Positions 59,673-64,000 of a stretch of 64,000 bases of DNA are shown in pieces. Below the pieces are notes generated by a model. It worked only from the letters and a program-made list of their open reading frames with translations, had not been told where the DNA came from and did no database searches. The stretch spans positions 1,922,001 to 1,986,000 of the forward strand of contig NZ_CP073695.1 in NCBI RefSeq assembly GCF_018228765.1, in the 5' to 3' direction. Position 1 is the first letter of the stretch. Each line of letters opens with the position of its first letter. The stretch is from Halorubrum ruber (GTDB lineage: Archaea > Halobacteriota > Halobacteria > Halobacteriales > Haloferacaceae). The translations under genes and the position numbers were made by a program.

Positions 59673-61168
59673 GACGGCTGCTGCGGTGGCTCAAGCGGGC
59701 GCTCTCCCCGTCCGGCAGTCTCTCGTCGCGCACGGTGACGAACGGCATCTGGACCGCAGTCACCAACGCCAGCGGACAGCTCCTCCAGATCACGTTGCTC
59801 GTCGTCCTCGCCCGTCTCCTCTCGCCGGCGGACTTCGGGCTGTACGGGATCGCGACGCTCACGCTCACCGCCCTCCAGCGGTTCTCGCGGCTCGGCTTCG
59901 ACACGGCGCTCATCCAGCGACAGGAGGAGAACGTCGACCCCTACCTCGACACCGTGTTCACCCTCCAGATCCTCCGCGGGGCCCTCATCGCCGGGATCAC
60001 GATCGTCGGCGCTCCCCTCATCGCGACCTTCTTCGCGGAGCCGCGCGCGACGGCGATTCTGCGGGCGATCGCTCTCGTAATGCTGTTACAGGCGCTGTAC
60101 AACCCGGGGGCGGTCTACTTCGAGAAGGACCTGAAGTTCCACAAGGAGTTCGCGATGTCGTTCAGCGGCGCCGCCTCCCGGTTCGTCGTCGCCGTCGGCT
60201 ACGCCCTCGTCACCCCGAGCGTGTGGGCGCTCGTCGCCGGGGCGGTCGTCGGCAACCTCGTCCAACTGGTGGCGTCGTACGTCATCCACGACTACCGCCC
60301 GTGGCCCCGGTTCGACCGCGACCGCGCCGCGATGCTGATAAACTACGGGAAGTGGATATTCGGAGAGTCGGTGATATCCTTCTTTTACACCGACGGCGAC
60401 GACATCTTCGTCGGGCGACTTCTCGGCTCCGCCAGCCTCGGCCTGTATCAGGTCGCCTATCGGCTGTCGAACGCGCCGGCGACCGAGATCGCACACACCA
60501 TCTCCCGCGTGTCGATGCCCGCGTACTCGAAGATCCAAGACGACGAGGCCGCCCTTCGGGAGGGATTCCACCGGGTCCTCCAGTTCTCCTCGCTGGCGTC
60601 GATCCCGATGGGCGTCGGGATCGCCGTCGTCGCACCCGTCTTCGTCCCGACCTTCCTCGGCGACGGATGGGGGGCGATGGTCGCGCCAATGCAGGTACTC
60701 GCGGTCTTCGGCGTCCTCCGCTCGGTCCGGACCTGCGCGTCGCCGCTGTTCCGCGCGCTCGGCCAGCCCGACTACAACGCGAAGATCCACGCGATCCGGC
60801 TGGTTCTCATGGTGGTCACGATCTATCCGCTGACACAGGCGTACGGGCTCGTCGGGACGGCGCTGTCGGTCCTGGTAACGAGCGTCGTCGGCATCCCGAT
60901 CGCGACGGTGCTCGTGCTCCGGCTTATCGACGACGATCTGCGTTCGCTCGTCGCGGTCGTGGCGGTGCCGGTCGCGGGGAGCCTGCTCATGGGCGCCTGT
61001 GCGCTCGCCGTCCGGCGGGCCGTCACCGCGACGACCGGGCCGGCCGTTTCGTTCGTCGCCACGGTGCTCACCGGAATCGCGGTGTACGGGCTCTTCCTGC
61101 TCGCTGCCGAGCGGCGGTACGAGATCGGGCTTCAGGCGTTGCTCGGTCAATTCAGACGGAGCCTCTGA
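59669..61168 (+). CDS. Wzx-type oligosaccharide flippase 2
   Basis: A 499-residue PST/Wzx-family flippase with about 12-14 membrane helices, paralogous to 49217-50722. Shared blocks include ARLLSPADFGLYGIATL, FSRLGFDTALIQRQEEN and QVAYRLSNAPATEIAHTISR. A second flippase suggests either two glycans or two export steps. The ATG lies in ATGA with the upstream ORF. Confidence 0.9.
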   Translation: MRRLLRWLKRALSPSGSLSSRTVTNGIWTAVTNASGQLLQITLLVVLARLLSPADFGLYGIATLTLTALQRFSRLGFDTALIQRQEENVDPYLDTVFTLQILRGALIAGITIVGAPLIATFFAEPRATAILRAIALVMLLQALYNPGAVYFEKDLKFHKEFAMSFSGAASRFVVAVGYALVTPSVWALVAGAVVGNLVQLVASYVIHDYRPWPRFDRDRAAMLINYGKWIFGESVISFFYTDGDDIFVGRLLGSASLGLYQVAYRLSNAPATEIAHTISRVSMPAYSKIQDDEAALREGFHRVLQFSSLASIPMGVGIAVVAPVFVPTFLGDGWGAMVAPMQVLAVFGVLRSVRTCASPLFRALGQPDYNAKIHAIRLVLMVVTIYPLTQAYGLVGTALSVLVTSVVGIPIATVLVLRLIDDDLRSLVAVVAVPVAGSLLMGACALAVRRAVTATTGPAVSFVATVLTGIAVYGLFLLAAERRYEIGLQALLGQFRRSL

Positions 61169-61473
61169 TGGGGAGCCCGCACGAGGGGTGAGCGCCGCCG
61201 CGTAGCCGCCGACTTACCGGCGGCGACCCGAGAAACGGCACCCGGACATGGAGGACTTCCGCGACGGGCTTCGCGACGGCGGCGGCGGCGGCGGGCCGCG
61301 GACGGAGCAAGCGGCGTCGCGGGCCGCCGACTCCGAGTCCCGAGAGCGACGGCGAACCGAGCCCGAGGCCGGCGCGCGACGCGGCGACTCCGCGGCCGGC
61401 GACGCCGCCGGGTCAAGCGCGTTCCGACCGTAGCGACCCGAAACGTCTTTTCGCCCCGCGGAGAAGCCGCGGT
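61169..61473. other. 305-bp region before glmM
   Basis: It contains an open frame at 61248-61433 encoding 61 residues of Gly/Arg/Glu/Ala-rich low complexity, which I do not regard as a supported gene. CCCGAAACGTCTTTTC at about 61438-61453 is a BRE/TATA-like promoter for glmM. Confidence 0.5.
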
Positions 61474-62814
61474 ATGTTCGGAACCAGCGGCGTGCGCGGA
61501 CGCGTCGGCGAGGCGGTCACGGCCGACCTCGCGCTCGACGTGGGGCGCGCGCTCGCGACGGACTGCGCGGAGACGGTCGTGCTCGGTCGCGACGCGCGAG
61601 ACAGCGGCCGGATGCTCACGCGGGCGCTCACGGCGGGGCTCACCGAGTGCGGGGCGGACGTGATCGACGTCGGGGTCGAGGCCACGCCCACCGTGGCCCG
61701 CGCCGTCGCCCGCGAGGGCGCCGACGCCGGCGCCGTCGTCACCGCCTCGCACAACCCGGCGCCCGACAACGGGATCAAGCTGTGGCGGAGCGACGGGCGG
61801 GCGTTCGGCGAGGACGCGAACGCGCGGATCACCGAGATCGTCGAGACGGAGGCGTTCGCGCTCGCCGGCCACGACGGGATCGGCGCGGTCGAGGAGCGGG
61901 ACGTGGTCGCCGGGGGCGACGCCCGACGGCTCCACGAGCGCGCCCTCCGCGAGAGCGTGCCACTCCCGGACGACCTGTCGGTCGTCGTCGACCTCGGCAA
62001 CGGCGTCGGGCGCGTCACCGCCGACGCGCTTCACGCCGCCGGCTGCGACGTGGAGACGCTTAACGGCCAGCGCGACGGCCGGTTCCCGGGCCGGCCCAGC
62101 GAGCCGACCGCGGCGAACTGCGAGACGGCCTGCGAGGTGGTCGCGGCGACCGACGCCGACCTCGGGGTCGTCCACGACGGCGACGCCGACCGGATGATGG
62201 CGGTCGACGAGCGCGGGCGGTTCGTCGCCGGCGACGCGCTGCTCGCGCTGTTCGGCCGCCGCGCGGCCGACGCGGGCGACCGCGTGGCGGTCCCCGTTGA
62301 TACCAGCCTGCTCGTCGCCGACGCGCTCGCGGAGGTCGGCGCCGAGGTGACGTACACGCCCGTCGGCGACGCGTACGTGGCCGCGGAGGCGGCGAAGCCG
62401 GGCGTCGCCTTCGGCGGCGAGCCCAGCGGCGCGTGGATCTGGCCCGAGCGGACCCTCTGTCCGGACGGCCCGCTCGCGGCCTGCGTGCTGACCGCGCTCG
62501 TCGGCGCGGAGGGGTCGCTCGCCGCGCTCGTCGACGCCCTTCCCTCCTACCCGATCCGCAGAGATTCGGTGCGGACGGAGTACAAAGGGGAAATCGTCGA
62601 CCGCGTCGGCGAGGTCGCGGCCGCCGAGTACGACGACGTGTCGACGCTCGACGGCGTCCGGGTCGAGACGGACGCCGGCTGGTTCCTCGTGCGCGCGAGC
62701 GGCACCGAGCCGCTGGTGCGGATCACGGCCGAGGCGCGCGACGAGGCCGACGCGGACGCGCTGTTCGAGACGGCGCGCGACCTCGTGGAGCGGGCCGCCG
62801 CGGACGCGTCTTAG
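61474..62814 (+). CDS. glmM: Phosphoglucosamine mutase / phosphohexomutase
   Basis: A 446-residue alpha-D-phosphohexomutase converting glucosamine-6-phosphate to the 1-phosphate (or hexose phosphates). FGTSGVRGRVGEAV opens it, the catalytic Ser is in VVTASHNPAPDNGIK, the metal loop is VHDGDADRMMAVDE, the sugar loop is GGEPSGAWIW, and the phosphate-binding VRASGTEPLVRI is near the end. With glmS at 51865 it supplies UDP-GlcNAc for the locus. GlmM is favoured over phosphomannomutase by the GlmS and possible GlmU context, but substrate is not proven. Confidence 0.88.
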   Translation: MFGTSGVRGRVGEAVTADLALDVGRALATDCAETVVLGRDARDSGRMLTRALTAGLTECGADVIDVGVEATPTVARAVAREGADAGAVVTASHNPAPDNGIKLWRSDGRAFGEDANARITEIVETEAFALAGHDGIGAVEERDVVAGGDARRLHERALRESVPLPDDLSVVVDLGNGVGRVTADALHAAGCDVETLNGQRDGRFPGRPSEPTAANCETACEVVAATDADLGVVHDGDADRMMAVDERGRFVAGDALLALFGRRAADAGDRVAVPVDTSLLVADALAEVGAEVTYTPVGDAYVAAEAAKPGVAFGGEPSGAWIWPERTLCPDGPLAACVLTALVGAEGSLAALVDALPSYPIRRDSVRTEYKGEIVDRVGEVAAAEYDDVSTLDGVRVETDAGWFLVRASGTEPLVRITAEARDEADADALFETARDLVERAAADAS

Positions 62815-63266
62815 GCGGATCGGTCCGACTCGTCGTGGCGTCGCTCGACGCGCTCCGCGACCCAGTCGAGAACCGAGAACAGGACGTCGAGGTGGTGGTC
62901 GCCGAGCGGTGACGGTTCGACGCCGTTCGCGTCCGACGGCGGGTGGAAGTGGGTCCTCGGCGCGTCGGTCTTCGGGTGGCGGCCCCAGCGGCACTGGAAG
63001 CGAGACGCTCCCCGCTCTTCGACGTAATGAAAGTAGTAGTCGCCCGTCACGAACCAGTGGACGTCAATCCGGGCGGCGTCGACCGCGGACGGATACGCGG
63101 TCGCGTCCAGCGTGAGCACCAGCGACCGGGGAGCGATCCGGTCCGGCTCGAACCGCCAGGACTCGACCAGCGGGTCTGTCGCCGCCCGGCGCCCGATCGT
63201 TTCCATCGTCGTCCGGTCGAGCCGACCGCTGTCTGCCGCGGTCTCGGCGTCGTCACCGTCCGACAT
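62811..63266 (-). CDS. TumE/DUF6516-like protein (putative toxin)
   Basis: A 151-residue protein with DVHWFVTGDYYFHYVEER and RWGRHPKTDAPRTHFHPPSD, the pattern of the haloarchaeal TumE/DUF6516 type. It lies 15 bp after the winged-helix gene on the same strand, a widespread two-gene arrangement annotated as toxin-antitoxin-like. Toxic activity is not shown for these haloarchaeal forms. The 3' end overlaps glmM by 4 bp. Confidence 0.75.
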   Translation of the reverse strand: MSDGDDAETAADSGRLDRTTMETIGRRAATDPLVESWRFEPDRIAPRSLVLTLDATAYPSAVDAARIDVHWFVTGDYYFHYVEERGASRFQCRWGRHPKTDAPRTHFHPPSDANGVEPSPLGDHHLDVLFSVLDWVAERVERRHDESDRSA

Positions 63267-63281
63267 GTGGCTCGGGAGGCC

Positions 63282-63839
63282 TCAGGCCGACCCGCGGAGG
63301 TCGGTCCCGTCGCGCCCGCGCGCCTCGGCCCGCGAGACGGCCCGCTGGAGGAGTTCGATGTCGTGCCGCACCGTGCGCCACCGCGACAGCGACTCCAGCC
63401 GGTCGTGGACCGCCGCGTGGTCGCCGCCTTCGACCGGCGCGACCGAGACGGCGTCCGGGTCGGGAACGCCGAACGACTCCTGGAGGTCGGCGTCCTCGGC
63501 GAGGAGGTCGTCTAAGCGCTCACGGAGCGCCGCTGCGGTGTGGTCGTCGGCCAGCGTCTCGACGCGCTTCCACTCGAAGTACGACTCGTTGCGGCGGTAC
63601 TCGGCGGGACGACTCCCGCGCCGGTCGACGATCCCCAGCTCGGCCAGCTGAGTGAGCGCGTTTCGCGCGCCGTCGGGCGAACAGTCCGCGCGCTCGGCGA
63701 TCTCGCTCGCCGACGCGTGTTCGGTCACGCCGGTCATCACGTCGTACACCCGCTGAAACGTGGTCCGGTCGCGTTTCCATCGACGCCGGGCCTCGCGGTC
63801 CTGATCCGACGACGAGTCGGCGGCGGTGTCGTTCGACAT
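63282..63839 (-). CDS. DUF7342-like winged-helix regulator, partner of the TumE-like protein
   Basis: A 185-residue protein. The winged helix (about 25-90) contains VYDVMTGVTEHASASEIAER and CSPDGARNALTQLAELGIVD. A coiled C-terminal half (LRERLDDLLAEDADLQ) follows. It probably represses its own operon: an inverted repeat covers its TATA box. ATG 63839 starts the conserved part; an ATG at 63866 lies inside the operator and is less likely. Confidence 0.78.
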   Translation of the reverse strand: MSNDTAADSSSDQDREARRRWKRDRTTFQRVYDVMTGVTEHASASEIAERADCSPDGARNALTQLAELGIVDRRGSRPAEYRRNESYFEWKRVETLADDHTAAALRERLDDLLAEDADLQESFGVPDPDAVSVAPVEGGDHAAVHDRLESLSRWRTVRHDIELLQRAVSRAEARGRDGTDLRGSA

Positions 63840-63865
63840 ACCGTCTAGTCGCGGTGTAAGAGACA

Positions 63866-63889
63866 TATATCTTTGGTAGCAGAGATATA
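63866..63889. promoter_or_regulatory. Operator-like inverted repeat over the TATA box, TATATCT-N10-AGATATA
   Basis: Arms 63866-63872 and 63883-63889. The left arm forms the minus-strand TATATG about 26-30 nt before ATG 63839, so a bound repressor would block TBP. Confidence 0.7.
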
Positions 63890-63967
63890 ACGTCCAATAC
63901 TACGTATTCGATCCCGGCGACCGCACCGACCGCAGCGGCTAAACCCCGCCCCGCCGTCGGCCCGTCC

Positions 63968-64000
63968 ATGTACGGAGTCGTGCTCGCGGCCGGCCGCGGG
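63968..64000 (+). CDS. Nucleotidyltransferase, N-terminal start only (3' truncated by window)
   Basis: Only 11 codons are visible: MYGVVLAAGRG. This is the start of the NTP-transferase glycine-rich loop. Bifunctional sugar-1-phosphate transferases (GlmU-like) in haloarchaea often begin this way; a MobA-type enzyme is the alternative. With glmS and glmM nearby a GlmU role is attractive. Confidence 0.65.
   Translation, partial: MYGVVLAAGRG

Noticed and set aside
61248-61433. A 61-codon open frame before glmM
   Set aside because: Low-complexity Gly/Arg/Glu composition, no conserved-looking core, and no promoter at leaderless spacing.
1-64000. CRISPR arrays, tRNA or rRNA genes, insertion sequences, integrases or attachment sites
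   Set aside because: None recognised on reading. Tandem repeats found are in-frame within genes and have no spacers. A tRNAscan-SE or ISfinder run would be decisive and could not be done.

Overview
The window reads as the chromosome of an extremely halophilic archaeon, most like Halorubrum and its relatives. Evidence: very high G+C, strongly acidic proteins, frequent GTG starts, leaderless genes, Tat-type secretion signals, and haloarchaeal families (HalOD1, DUF7344-like, DUF7511-like, DUF7342-like). No rRNA, tRNA, CRISPR array, transposase or integrase was recognised.

Region 1 (1-14.6 kb) is mostly core. It holds the end of aroC, a small winged-helix protein, a ZIP metal transporter, membrane proteins, an alkaline-phosphatase-superfamily enzyme, a PAPS-reductase-like enzyme, a saccharopine-dehydrogenase-like reductase and a DUF433/DUF5615 toxin-antitoxin pair. 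Inside it, four separately promoted genes (7.9-12.0 kb) share a TTGTGTA/TGTGTA element upstream and look like one stress or detoxification regulon: an ACR3-like permease, a class I glutamine amidotransferase-like protein, a NapH-like membrane ferredoxin and a thioredoxin-reductase-like flavoprotein.

Region 2 (14.6-53.8 kb, with 59.6-62.8 kb) is a large cell-surface glycan locus. It has nucleotide-sugar enzymes, at least five glycosyltransferases, two Wzx-type flippases, a polytopic membrane protein, secreted beta-helix and CARDB-like proteins, two beta-propeller proteins and glmS/glmM. The six-gene minus-strand operon 28232-34671 matches, step for step, the known bacterial WbpA-B-E-D-I route to UDP-2,3-diacetamido-2,3-dideoxy-D-mannuronic acid, plus one glycosyltransferase. 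The last 33 bases begin a nucleotidyltransferase that may be GlmU-like, which would complete UDP-GlcNAc supply with glmS and glmM.

Region 3 (54-59.4 kb, plus 62.8-63.9 kb) is regulatory: two DUF7344-type membrane-anchored winged-helix proteins (a third lies at 20.7 kb), three HalOD1 proteins, a DUF7511-like protein, two divergent TrmB-family regulators and a TumE/DUF7342 pair.

Two patterns tie regions 2 and 3 together and are the main discoveries. First, about 21 transcription units carry a bipartite promoter element, GTAN-N8-TAACAA. The T of TAAC lies 31-33 nt before a start codon in 13 cases, where a leaderless haloarchaeal TATA box would sit. Second, eight of the genes start with ATGA/GTGA or TGATG overlapping the stop of a 13-43 codon upstream ORF, and most of these ORFs start at that same promoter distance. 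So the leaderless mRNA seems to begin with a short, often Arg-rich, peptide coupled to the real gene.

Caution: five genes carry six apparent single-base deletions, all in G or C runs of 4-6. This looks like a sequencing or assembly artefact rather than gene decay. These genes are annotated across the frameshift.
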